Below, one piece after another: positions 34,894 to 43,729 of a stretch of 47,069 nucleotides of DNA. Under the pieces are notes generated by a model. That model was not told the origin of the DNA. It saw nothing but the letters and a program-made list of their open reading frames with translations, and made no database searches. The position numbers were made by a program, and so were the translations under genes. Within the stretch, counting starts at the first letter, position 1. Every line of letters begins with the position of its first letter. The stretch is from assembly GCA_022826245.1 (NCBI GenBank), contig JAJDVG010000013.1, positions 1 through 47,069 on the forward strand, written 5' to 3'. The DNA is from Gammaproteobacteria bacterium. Its GTDB lineage: Bacteria; Pseudomonadota; Gammaproteobacteria; Steroidobacterales; Rariloculaceae.

Positions 34894-37230
34894 TCAGAAG
34901 GTCCAGACAAAGCCCAGAGAGGGGAGCCTGGGCAAGGTATGCAATGTATCGAGCAACAGTTCGTCGCCACCGTTACCGCGGGTCAGTGCATATTCCCGGG
35001 AGTAGGGATTGGAGCGGTCGAAGGCATTGGTCCATTCCACGAATACGGAGCCGGAACTTCGCGGGAACCGGAATTTCCTCGTTATGCGCAGATCCGTGGA
35101 ACTGTAATGGGCGACGCGCTCGGAATTGCGTTCGTTTACCGCGGCGATGTATCCGTCGGCGCCGAGCGCGACGGGCGTGATGGGCCACCCGCTGTGTCTC
35201 AGAAAACCCAGGCCGATGTTCCACCGGGGCGCGTCCCAGTTGAGTCCGGCACTCAATACATGCGTCCGGTCCCAGCTTCTGGGGTGGGATCTGCCGTCGA
35301 TCCGGTCGGTAAACCGCGAGCGGCTGTAGCCGATCCACCATGACAGGGCGTCGCCGGTTTGCTGTTCCAGGAAGACTTCGAAGCCGCGGGCATTGGCTTT
35401 CTCGGGCGCAATCCGGATTCGGTCCGGTTTCAATTCCGGGAACATCATCAGCGGATTGAGCAGGTTTTCGTAGCGCGGCCTGAGATCCTTCATCGCCTTC
35501 GAGTAGGCTTCGACCCTCAATCCCAGCCCGGACCGGAACTCCCGTTCGAGGCCGACGACAGCATGGTCGGCCCGTTGAGGCGGGAAATAGCGTTCCACGC
35601 CGTCCTCGAGCTGCACCTCGTATATGGCCTGGGATTGATAAAACCGGCCGAGGCTCCCCTTGACGTACAGCCTGTCCGCGAGCCTGTAGCGCAGCCCGAT
35701 GCGTGGCGCGAGCACGGACGCGCGATCGGGACTCAGGGTCTCGCGATCCCAGCGCAGACCGGCTTCCATCGCCAGGCGGTCGCTTGAAGCGTAGCGGACG
35801 CTGCCGTACAGCGCGGACTGACTGCCGTCGGGGTTCAGGTGGATGTCGCGGGCGCGTGCCGGCGCATCGGGGGCGCCTGGAAAGTCGACAAGCACGTCGA
35901 ACGCGACCTCGTCGGCGTAGCGATAGCGGCCTTGCGTATGGCTCAACATCCCGCCGACCTGAAGCAGGATCCCGTCGCCGAGGGTTGCCGACCAGTCGCT
36001 CTGGACGGTGTCGAGGCTCGAGTTGCGCCGATCGTCGAGCCACCCCGAACCGATGCCGGCAAGGCGGCTGAAGCCGTTGCGCCGGTTGCGCAGGCGGGTG
36101 CGCGCCACGAGAGTCGTCCCCGTCCAGGCCGGACCCGGGTCGTGATCGAAGCGCAACCACAGATAACTGTCTTCTCCGAGCGCGTGAACCTGCTGTTCGC
36201 CATTCGGGTGAGTCACTTGGATGTCGTCGCGCAACTGCAGGAAGTTGCCGGTCAGTTGCAATCGGTCGCTGAGCCGGTACACGAGCTTCGCGTAGGCATC
36301 CAGGTACACGGGTCGCCCGACATATGTTTCGGACGACTCATGAAACAGGTCCAGTGTGCTTCTGCGGACGGAGCCGACCCAGGAGCCTTTGTCGAAACGT
36401 CCGGAACTGAGCGCCGACGTGTTGAAGAAACTGAATGACACCTCATGGTAAAGGGGCGCGGGAGGCGTCATCGAGACGACATCGACGACGCCGCTCAGGC
36501 TGTCGCCGAGGGCAGCCGGAAAACCTCCGGTGAAGACATCCATCGACGCGACGAGCCGCGGGTCGATCGCACTGAAAACGCTGTTGAAGTCCTTCAGATG
36601 AAACGGATCGTGCAGGCGCAGACCGTCGAACCGCACGATGGTCTCCCGCGTTTCGCCGCCGCGCACATTCGACCGCGCGCTGACGCTGTCCGTCCCGATT
36701 CCCGGCAGACGCGCGATGGAACGCAATGCGTCGTCGCCGAGGTCCGGCAGGTACTCGATGTTCTCGCTCCAGAGGCGGAACATGGAATCGCCGACAGCCC
36801 GGGCAAGCTGATAGCGACTGCCGGCAACGACGATTTCCTCGATGGGCACCGGCGCTGCCGCATCGGGACTCGGCCCGGTTTCAGGGGTTGCAGGGGCGGA
36901 GCCGGATCGAATCCCAGTCTCCGTTACCGCCGGCCCGGAGCCACGAACGACCAGCGCGATGCCGGACGGCCCGGCCCGCACGGCAAGCCCGACCGGCGCC
37001 AGAATTTCGGTCAACATTTCTGACGGTTCGTCGGAGACCGGGGCCGAAAGAACCCGCATCCACGGCCTGACCAGGTCACTGCTGTAGATGATCGCAAGTC
37101 CGTCCGCGCGCAAGGCCTCGAGCGCCTGTTCCAGCGGCAGCCCCCGCAGGTCTTCGGGTTCCACCGCCAGCGCGCCGCAAAAGTTCAGGCCAAGCACGAC
37201 GGCCAATACATGACGCACGCTTGTTCGCAC
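34894..37230 (-). CDS. TonB-dependent receptor with N-terminal STN domain
   Basis: This is a 778-aa outer-membrane receptor. GTG 37230 begins a signal peptide (VLAVVLGLNFCGALA). Residues from about 25 to 100 form an STN signalling domain (LRGLPLEQALEALRADGLAI and following), typical of receptors that talk to FecR. A low-complexity Pro/Ala/Thr linker leads to the plug domain (EEIVVAGSRYQLA, DALRSIARLPGIGTD, VRFDGLRLHDPFH, GGFPAALGDSLSGVVDV), then a 22-strand-like barrel ending in aromatic VWTF. It is cotranscribed with fecR and the sigma factor upstream. The substrate is unknown. Confidence 0.95.
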   Translation of the reverse strand: MRTSVRHVLAVVLGLNFCGALAVEPEDLRGLPLEQALEALRADGLAIIYSSDLVRPWMRVLSAPVSDEPSEMLTEILAPVGLAVRAGPSGIALVVRGSGPAVTETGIRSGSAPATPETGPSPDAAAPVPIEEIVVAGSRYQLARAVGDSMFRLWSENIEYLPDLGDDALRSIARLPGIGTDSVSARSNVRGGETRETIVRFDGLRLHDPFHLKDFNSVFSAIDPRLVASMDVFTGGFPAALGDSLSGVVDVVSMTPPAPLYHEVSFSFFNTSALSSGRFDKGSWVGSVRRSTLDLFHESSETYVGRPVYLDAYAKLVYRLSDRLQLTGNFLQLRDDIQVTHPNGEQQVHALGEDSYLWLRFDHDPGPAWTGTTLVARTRLRNRRNGFSRLAGIGSGWLDDRRNSSLDTVQSDWSATLGDGILLQVGGMLSHTQGRYRYADEVAFDVLVDFPGAPDAPARARDIHLNPDGSQSALYGSVRYASSDRLAMEAGLRWDRETLSPDRASVLAPRIGLRYRLADRLYVKGSLGRFYQSQAIYEVQLEDGVERYFPPQRADHAVVGLEREFRSGLGLRVEAYSKAMKDLRPRYENLLNPLMMFPELKPDRIRIAPEKANARGFEVFLEQQTGDALSWWIGYSRSRFTDRIDGRSHPRSWDRTHVLSAGLNWDAPRWNIGLGFLRHSGWPITPVALGADGYIAAVNERNSERVAHYSSTDLRITRKFRFPRSSGSVFVEWTNAFDRSNPYSREYALTRGNGGDELLLDTLHTLPRLPSLGFVWTF

Positions 37231-37257
37231 GGTGACGCGACGATACCCGTGTTGCGT

Positions 37258-38292
37258 CTATCGCATACGGATCAATACTACGCCATCGTCCTGGACAACG
37301 TGATCGAGGTCCGTTGTCGCCAGCGCGATTTCGAGCGCCTCCAGAGGCGATACGTTGCCGAGGTCCCCGCGCATGGTGATGACGCGCGCCTGCCGTTCCA
37401 CTGTGGGATCGGCGAATCGCAACTCATGGCCGGTTTCCCTGACGACCCAGTCGAGAAGCTCGAGGAGCGGCCGGCCGTCGATCGGCGGAGTATCTGCAAG
37501 GGCGATCGCCCAGGACCATTCCGGATCATGGGCAGGGAAGGGCGTGTTTTGTGCAGCGCCCGCGGAGTCGAGGCGTAGCTGCTCGCCCGCAACGCCGGTC
37601 AAGTCGGGTAACTGCGATCCGCGCTGAATCGCCACGCTGCCTTCCCGCACTCGTATACGCAGCGCATCGGCGAATGTCGCGGCTTCGAACTGGGTTCCGA
37701 TCGTGCGTAGCAGGCCGTGGGCCGTGCTGACCTCCAGCGTACCGATGCCCGTAGCCGCTCTCGAATCGAAGTAGATCGCGCCGGTGACGAGTTCGATCCG
37801 CCCGACTGACGCCAGCGTCAGTTCGCTCGCTTCGTCGACGCGCAAGGACCCGCCCTGGGCGAGATCCAGAGCGATTCGGTTGCCGGTCGAGGTTCGGAGC
37901 CTTGCGCCCGCCGGCCATGCGACGACGGTGCCGTCCACCGTCTGCCAGGCCCCTTCATCCGCGTCGAGAACCAGGACATGCCCATCGAGGAGGGTCGTGA
38001 ACGCGATCGCGGGCGGCGGCGATGTCGGCAGCAACTGCATCGTCAAGGGTATGCCTATCGCGAGACCCACGGCCGCCGCCGCGAGCGCGAAATACCGCTG
38101 CCGCCGGCGATTGCGCCGGGAGCGAAGCTGTTGCTGCCATGCTTCCCTTGCAGCCGTAACGACCTTTTCGTAAGCAGCATCGGAAGGCGTTGGCCGCCGC
38201 CCGCCCGCCTTCACCAGTTCACCCACGATGTCGCGGTCGACCTCAGCGGTTGCTTCCGTTGAGCCCTTTGCCTGCCTCGTTTCGTCAGTCAT
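37258..38292 (-). CDS. FecR family anti-sigma regulator with C-terminal STN-like region
   Basis: This is a 344-aa single-pass inner-membrane protein. A cytoplasmic N-terminus of about 66 residues would hold the sigma factor; the membrane segment is about 67-89. The periplasmic FecR domain runs from about 95 to 240 (WPAGARLRTSTGNRIALDLA, GGSLRVDEASELTL, GAIYFDS, HGLLRTIGTQFEA, VREGSVAIQRG). From about 265 the end (LLELLDWVVRETGHELRFAD, SPLEALEIALATTDL) follows the STN pattern found in the receptor's own N-terminus. The short N-terminus does not match the usual DUF4880 start. ATG 38292; 27 nt to the receptor gene. Confidence 0.92.
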   Translation of the reverse strand: MTDETRQAKGSTEATAEVDRDIVGELVKAGGRRPTPSDAAYEKVVTAAREAWQQQLRSRRNRRRQRYFALAAAAVGLAIGIPLTMQLLPTSPPPAIAFTTLLDGHVLVLDADEGAWQTVDGTVVAWPAGARLRTSTGNRIALDLAQGGSLRVDEASELTLASVGRIELVTGAIYFDSRAATGIGTLEVSTAHGLLRTIGTQFEAATFADALRIRVREGSVAIQRGSQLPDLTGVAGEQLRLDSAGAAQNTPFPAHDPEWSWAIALADTPPIDGRPLLELLDWVVRETGHELRFADPTVERQARVITMRGDLGNVSPLEALEIALATTDLDHVVQDDGVVLIRMR

Positions 38293-38301
38293 TGCAGTAC
38301 T

Positions 38302-38934
38302 TCAAGCCCTGTCGTTGTCCGGCGCGGGGTCGAACGGCAGTACGTTCACGGATTCCGCTATCGATCCCATGGCCTTGCGGAATGCCACTCGAGCTCGTGT
38401 GAGCAGGGATTCCGCCGCTTTTGGCCCGATGTCGAGCCGTTCGGCAATGCTTTTCACCGATAGACCGTCCACGTATTTCCACTCCAAGACATCGCCGTAG
38501 TGTCCCGGCAGGCGATCGAGCGTGGCCTGGATCAGCCGCACCACATCGGCGCGCGCCGCGAGCGCTTCGGGTTGCTCCGATTCAGCCGCTGTGAGCGTGT
38601 CGAGGATCCGCTGCACGGCGCCCTGGTCCTCGAGCAGCGCGACCTTCGGCAACTCACGGTCGCGCCTGCGGGCGTAATCGATGATGTTGTTTCTCAGGAT
38701 CCTGTACATCCAGCCCTGGAGCGACCCTTCGCCGCGCCAGGAATCCAGATGTTCGAACGCCTTGCAAAAGGTCTCCTGCACCACTTCCACCGCCTCGTCG
38801 TGCCGACCGTCCAATCGGGCAAGCGCATACCGGTACAGCTTCGGAAAGAAGCTGTCGAACAGTTCCCGAAAGGCTGCCTCATCTCCAGCAAGGAGCCGTT
38901 TGACCGTTTGGCGATCGTCGTACACGACACGCAC
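38302..38934 (-). CDS. ECF-type RNA polymerase sigma factor
   Basis: This is a 210-aa extracytoplasmic-function sigma factor. GTG 38934 was chosen for its AGGAG Shine-Dalgarno at 7 nt; the frame is open upstream but without homology. Region 2 includes LLAGDEAAFRELFDSFFPKLYRYAL and EVVQETFCKAFEHLDSW, then GWMYRILRNNIIDYARRR. Region 4 includes LDRLPGHYGDVLEWKYVDGL and the helix-turn-helix IAERLDIGPKAAESLLTRAR. It should transcribe the receptor operon when the receptor and FecR relay a signal. It is 9 nt upstream of fecR. Confidence 0.95.
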   Translation of the reverse strand: MRVVYDDRQTVKRLLAGDEAAFRELFDSFFPKLYRYALARLDGRHDEAVEVVQETFCKAFEHLDSWRGEGSLQGWMYRILRNNIIDYARRRDRELPKVALLEDQGAVQRILDTLTAAESEQPEALAARADVVRLIQATLDRLPGHYGDVLEWKYVDGLSVKSIAERLDIGPKAAESLLTRARVAFRKAMGSIAESVNVLPFDPAPDNDRA

Positions 38935-39144
38935 GTTTCGTCTCCTGCCCCTATGGACGCGGCGCGGCGTGGAATCCTTCGCGACAACGCGTCGCGGCTC
39001 GTACGCGGCGACGCTGTGAATGATCGGCCGTCCACGTCGGCTGTCTACGGGCGACCTGGCAGGGCTCCAGAATCGCAAGATAGCGCGACAGCCAACCGAT
39101 AAATCAAGTCTGCATCGGCAGCCCTAAAGCTGTACTCTCACGCG

Positions 39145-41385
39145 ATGCTTCGCAAAGCTCCCTTGTGCGCCGCACTGACGGCCGCTTCGCTCGGCCTGCT
39201 CGCCGCGCCGCTCGCGGCGCAGCCAACGCTCACCGATTCGGGCCAGAAAAGCGTGCGTGTAGTGCGCACGGATGCGCCGCCCGTCATTGACGGCGCCCTC
39301 GGCGATGCGGTCTGGGAGCGCGCCGCCGTCGTCGACGATCTGCACCAGACCGAGCCTGTCGAATATGCAGAGCCGTCCGAGCGTACCGAGATCTACATCC
39401 TCTACGACGACGAAGCGTTATACGTGGCCGCTCGCCTGCATGATGCCGAGCCGGACCTGATCACCGCTAACAATATGCGCCAGAACGATCAGGTGTGGGA
39501 CGACGATCGCTTCTACGTCATGATCGATCCGTTCAACGATCGGCGCAGCGGCTATTACTTTGGCGTTAATCCGAACGGCGTGCGCAACGACGGCCTCTAT
39601 CGCAACGTCAGTGAGTCCTACCAGGACTGGAACAGCATCTTCGACGTCGCGGCAGCTCGTTTCGAGGGGGGCTGGACGGCCGAGTTCGAGATTCCGTTCA
39701 AGTCGATCTCGTTCGATCCGAGCACCGACACCTGGGGCATGAACTTCTCGCGCGGCATCGTGCGCCGCGCCGAGAACCTCGCCTGGGTGTCGCGCGACCG
39801 GACATACAACCCGTCGATCTCGGGACTGGCCGTCGGCTTCGAAGGGCTGGAACAGGGACTCGGGCTCGACATCGTGCCGTCTGTCAGCCTCAGCGAGGTA
39901 CGCACTTTTTCGCACGATCCCCTGGGCGAGGACCGTTCGAAATCGAGCCTCGAACCGACCGTGGATGTCTTCTACAAGCTCACGCCGCAACTCAACGCTT
40001 CCCTGACGGCCAATACCGACTTCTCGGCGACCGAGGTCGATGACCGCCAGGTCAATCTCGATCGCTTCGGGCTCTTCTTTCCCGAGAAGCGCGACTTCTT
40101 CCTGCGCGAGTCCGATATCTTCGAATTCGGCGGGATCGGCGGCCAGCGCCAGTCGCAGATCCCGGGGCTCAACGCGCTGGCTCAGAACGGCCTCCCGTTC
40201 TTCTCGCGCCGTATCGGACTCAGTCCGACCGGAACGCCCATCGATCTCGAGGTCGGCGGCAAGATCAGCGGGCGCGTCGGCCGTTTCGAACTCGGCGCCC
40301 TGTCGATTCGCCAGGATGCGTTCGGCGACATCGATGCCAAGGATCTGTCCGTCATACGCACGAAGGCCGGCGTCCTCAGGGAGTCGAATCTTGGCGTCAT
40401 CGTGACGCATGGCAATCCCGGCGCCAATATCGATAACTCACTGGCGGGGCTCGACTTCCTTTACCGGAATACGCGGCTGCCCGGCGGCCGGTCACTCGAG
40501 GCCGATGTCTGGTATCAGCAAAGCGATACCGAGGGCATCGACTCCGATCAGGCGGCTTTCGGCGCCGGCGTGCGCCTGCCGACCAACGAAGGGTTCAGGG
40601 CTGCGTTCGACTACCGGGAATTCGAAGCCGATTTCAATCCGGCCCTGGGCTTCATCAATCGACGCAACGTTTCGGATGCCAAGCTCAGCCTGGGTTACAT
40701 GATTCGTCCCGCGAGCGGGTACGTGCAGAGCTGGCTCATGCATCTGGATGTGCAGCACGTCGATCGGCTCGATACCGGCGCCCTGCAGACGCATGGTTTC
40801 TTTATCCGCCCCATCGTGCTGCGCAACCGCACCGGCGACGAGTTCTCGTTCGGCTACCGCGGTTTGACCGAAGGCATCGCCCGTCCCTTCGAGATCTCGC
40901 CCGGCATCGTCATTCCGGTGGGGGAATACGACAACGGCGACTGGGGCGGGCAGTTCACCACGGCCAACCACCGCAGGTTCGCAGGCCACATGCGTCTCGT
41001 GTGGACCAATGACGGAACCTACTTCAACGGCGATCGCCTCGACGTGAACGCCGAACTCACATGGCGCCCGTCGGCGCGCTTTCGCGGCAACATCGTTTAC
41101 AGCTACAGCGAAATCGATCTGCCGCAAGGCAGCTTCGAGACGCGCCTCGTCGCCGCGGGCATCGACTTCGTGTTCACGTCGACGCTGTCCTGGGTCAACC
41201 TGATTCAGTACGACAACGTCACCGAGACGGCGGGCATCAACATGCGCTTGCACTGGATCCCCGAAGCCGGCCGCGAGGTCTATTTCGTGATCAACCACAA
41301 CGTCGAGGACTACGATCGCGACAACCATTTTCGCTCGACGGCGTCGGACATGACGGCGAAGGTGAACTACACGTTCCGGTTCTAG
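39145..41385 (+). CDS. DUF5916 outer-membrane protein with CBM9-like domain (paralogue 1)
   Basis: This is a 746-aa protein with a signal peptide (LCAALTAASLGLLAAPLAA). Residues from about 40 to 220 are a CBM9-like domain: APPVIDGALGDAVWERA, YILYDDEALYVAARLHD and DDRFYVMIDPFNDRRSGYYF. From about 235 to the end is the DUF5916 region (YKLTPQLNASLTANTDFSAT, LFFPEKRDFFLRESDIFEFG, FFSRRIGLSPTG), finishing in a beta-barrel-like series ending with aromatic YTFRF, a usual C-terminal signal for outer-membrane insertion. The molecular role is not established. ATG 39145 lies 210 bp from the divergent sigma gene, and that gap shows no clear promoter. Confidence 0.92.
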   Translation: MLRKAPLCAALTAASLGLLAAPLAAQPTLTDSGQKSVRVVRTDAPPVIDGALGDAVWERAAVVDDLHQTEPVEYAEPSERTEIYILYDDEALYVAARLHDAEPDLITANNMRQNDQVWDDDRFYVMIDPFNDRRSGYYFGVNPNGVRNDGLYRNVSESYQDWNSIFDVAAARFEGGWTAEFEIPFKSISFDPSTDTWGMNFSRGIVRRAENLAWVSRDRTYNPSISGLAVGFEGLEQGLGLDIVPSVSLSEVRTFSHDPLGEDRSKSSLEPTVDVFYKLTPQLNASLTANTDFSATEVDDRQVNLDRFGLFFPEKRDFFLRESDIFEFGGIGGQRQSQIPGLNALAQNGLPFFSRRIGLSPTGTPIDLEVGGKISGRVGRFELGALSIRQDAFGDIDAKDLSVIRTKAGVLRESNLGVIVTHGNPGANIDNSLAGLDFLYRNTRLPGGRSLEADVWYQQSDTEGIDSDQAAFGAGVRLPTNEGFRAAFDYREFEADFNPALGFINRRNVSDAKLSLGYMIRPASGYVQSWLMHLDVQHVDRLDTGALQTHGFFIRPIVLRNRTGDEFSFGYRGLTEGIARPFEISPGIVIPVGEYDNGDWGGQFTTANHRRFAGHMRLVWTNDGTYFNGDRLDVNAELTWRPSARFRGNIVYSYSEIDLPQGSFETRLVAAGIDFVFTSTLSWVNLIQYDNVTETAGINMRLHWIPEAGREVYFVINHNVEDYDRDNHFRSTASDMTAKVNYTFRF

Positions 41386-41453
41386 TCTCGGTCGGTGCGG
41401 GCTTCGCTCGACGACGCTGCGATGGCGGGTTCGGGCCTGTACCATTACGCGCC

Positions 41454-43682
41454 ATGCCGCGCCCCGTTTGCATTTTCGCTGCCTGCCTGACCGTCCTCGC
41501 CATGCCCCTCGCGGCGCAGCAGACGCTGAGCGATCCCGGCCAGAAGAGCGTTCGCGTCGTGCGCACCGACACCCCGCCCGTCATCGACGGGGACCTCAGC
41601 GACGACGTCTGGACGCGCGCCGCCGTCGTCGACGATCTGCACCAGACGGATCCCGTCGAGTACGCGGAGCCCTCCGAACACACCGAGATCTACGTTCTCT
41701 ACGACGACGATGCGTTATACGTTGCGGCGCGCCTGTACGACGCGGACCGCGACCAGATCACCGCCAACAACATGCGGCAGAACGACGAAATCGCGCAGGA
41801 CGATCGCTTCTACGTGACGATCGACCCGTTCAACGAGCGGCGCAGCGGCTACTACTTCGGGGTCAACCCGAACGGCGTGCGCGGCGATGGCCTGTACCGC
41901 AACGTCAGCGAGTTCTACAACGACTGGGACAGTATCTACGACGCGGCGGCGGGCCGTTTCGAGGGCGGCTGGACCGCCGAGATCGAGATCCCGTACAAGT
42001 CGATTTCCTTCGATCCGACCACCGACACCTGGGGGCTGAACTTCTCGCGCGGCATCGTGCGCCGCGACGAGAACATCGCCTGGGTGTCGCGCAATCGCGA
42101 GTACAACCCGTCCGTGTCGGGGCTCGGCGTCGGCTTCGAGGGACTCGAACAGGGACTCGGGCTCGACATCGTGGCGTCGGTCAGCCTCAGCGAGGTCCGC
42201 ACCTTCTCGCACGATCCCTTCAGGGAGGACCGTTCGGAATCGAGCCTCGAACCGACCGTGGACGTTTTCTACAAGCTGACGCCGCAGCTCAATGCGTCTC
42301 TGACGGCCAACACGGACTTTTCGGCCACCGATGTCGACGATCGTCAGGTCAACCTCGACCGCTTCGGTCTCTTTTTTCCCGAGAAGCGCGATTTCTTCCT
42401 GCGCGAGTCCGATATCTTCGAATTCGGCGGGATCGGCGGGCAGCGCCAGTCGCAGATCCCGGGGTTCAACGCGCTGGCGCAGAACGGCCTCCCGTTCTTC
42501 TCGCGACGTATCGGCCTGAGTCCGACCGGAGCGCCGATTGATCTTGAGGTCGGCGGCAAGATCAGCGGGCGCGTCGGGCGTTTCGAACTCGGCGCCCTGT
42601 CAGTCCGTCAGGACGCGTTCGGGGACATCGATGCGAAGGACCTGTCGGTCATGCGCACCAAGGCCGGTGTGCTCAGGGAGTCGAATCTCGGTGTCATATT
42701 GACCCGGGGCAATCCGGGTGCGAACGTCGAAAATTCACTCGCGGGTCTGGATTTCCTATATCGAAACACGCGGTTGGCCGGCGGCCGATCACTCGAGGCA
42801 GACCTTTGGTACCAGCAGAGCGATACGGAGGGCGTCGACGCCGATCAGGCGGCTTTCGGCGCAGGCGTGCGCCTGCCGACCAACGAGGGTTTCAGGGGCG
42901 GATTCGAGTACAAGGAGTACGAGGCCAATTTCAATCCCGCGCTCGGTTTCGTCAATCGCAGCAACATCTCCGATGCCAAGCTCAGCCTGGGCTACATGGT
43001 TCGTCCGGCGAACGGATACCTGCAGTCCTGGCTCCTGCATATGGATGTGCGGCAGATCGATCAGCTCGATACCGGCGCCCCGCAGACGCACGTGGTATTC
43101 ATTCGCCCCGTGGTGCTGCGCAACCGTACCGGCGACGAATTCTACTTCGGCTATCGCGATTTCACTGAGGGCATCGCGCGACCCTTCGAGATCTCGCGTG
43201 GCATCGTCATTCCGGTGGGGCGATACGAGATTGACGACTGGGGAATGGGGTTCAGTACAGCCAGGCATCGCAGGCTCGCCGGCACCATGCGTATCGTGCG
43301 GGTCAAGGACGGAACCTACTTCGACGGCGACCGCACCGATTGGTTCGGCGAAGTCATATGGCGCCCGTCGGCGCGCTTTCGCGGCAATCTGAGCTACGCC
43401 TACAGCAAGATCGATCTGCCGCAGGGCAGCTTCGAGACCCGTCTCGTCGCCGCGGGCATCGATTTCGCGTTCACCTCGACGTTGTCCTGGGTCAACCTCG
43501 TTCAGTACGACAACGTCACCGAGACGGCGGGCGTCAACATGCGGCTTCACTGGATTCCCGAAGCCGGCCGCGAGGTCTATTTCGTGATCAACCACAACGT
43601 CGAGGACTATGATCGCGACAACCGCTTTCGCTCGACGGTGTCGGACATGACGGCGAAGGTGAACTACACGTTCCGGTTTTGA
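41454..43682 (+). CDS. DUF5916 outer-membrane protein with CBM9-like domain (paralogue 2)
   Basis: This is a 742-aa tandem copy of the preceding gene, separated by 68 bp. Its signal peptide (VCIFAACLTVLAMPLAA) differs; the rest aligns almost end to end. The stretch from VDVFYKLTPQ to KAGVLRESNLGV differs only at a few conservative positions (for example I/V and L/F), and the C-terminal VNLVQYDNVTETAGVNMRLH block is also nearly the same, while strands in the barrel region vary more. ATG 41454 is followed by the signal peptide; a longer open frame upstream runs antisense to no gene and overlaps paralogue 1. Both may act together or bind different ligands. Confidence 0.92.
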   Translation: MPRPVCIFAACLTVLAMPLAAQQTLSDPGQKSVRVVRTDTPPVIDGDLSDDVWTRAAVVDDLHQTDPVEYAEPSEHTEIYVLYDDDALYVAARLYDADRDQITANNMRQNDEIAQDDRFYVTIDPFNERRSGYYFGVNPNGVRGDGLYRNVSEFYNDWDSIYDAAAGRFEGGWTAEIEIPYKSISFDPTTDTWGLNFSRGIVRRDENIAWVSRNREYNPSVSGLGVGFEGLEQGLGLDIVASVSLSEVRTFSHDPFREDRSESSLEPTVDVFYKLTPQLNASLTANTDFSATDVDDRQVNLDRFGLFFPEKRDFFLRESDIFEFGGIGGQRQSQIPGFNALAQNGLPFFSRRIGLSPTGAPIDLEVGGKISGRVGRFELGALSVRQDAFGDIDAKDLSVMRTKAGVLRESNLGVILTRGNPGANVENSLAGLDFLYRNTRLAGGRSLEADLWYQQSDTEGVDADQAAFGAGVRLPTNEGFRGGFEYKEYEANFNPALGFVNRSNISDAKLSLGYMVRPANGYLQSWLLHMDVRQIDQLDTGAPQTHVVFIRPVVLRNRTGDEFYFGYRDFTEGIARPFEISRGIVIPVGRYEIDDWGMGFSTARHRRLAGTMRIVRVKDGTYFDGDRTDWFGEVIWRPSARFRGNLSYAYSKIDLPQGSFETRLVAAGIDFAFTSTLSWVNLVQYDNVTETAGVNMRLHWIPEAGREVYFVINHNVEDYDRDNRFRSTVSDMTAKVNYTFRF

Positions 43683-43729
43683 GTCCGGCCGCGAATCCTC
43701 GCGCGGCAAGCGAACGACCAGGAGAGCAC

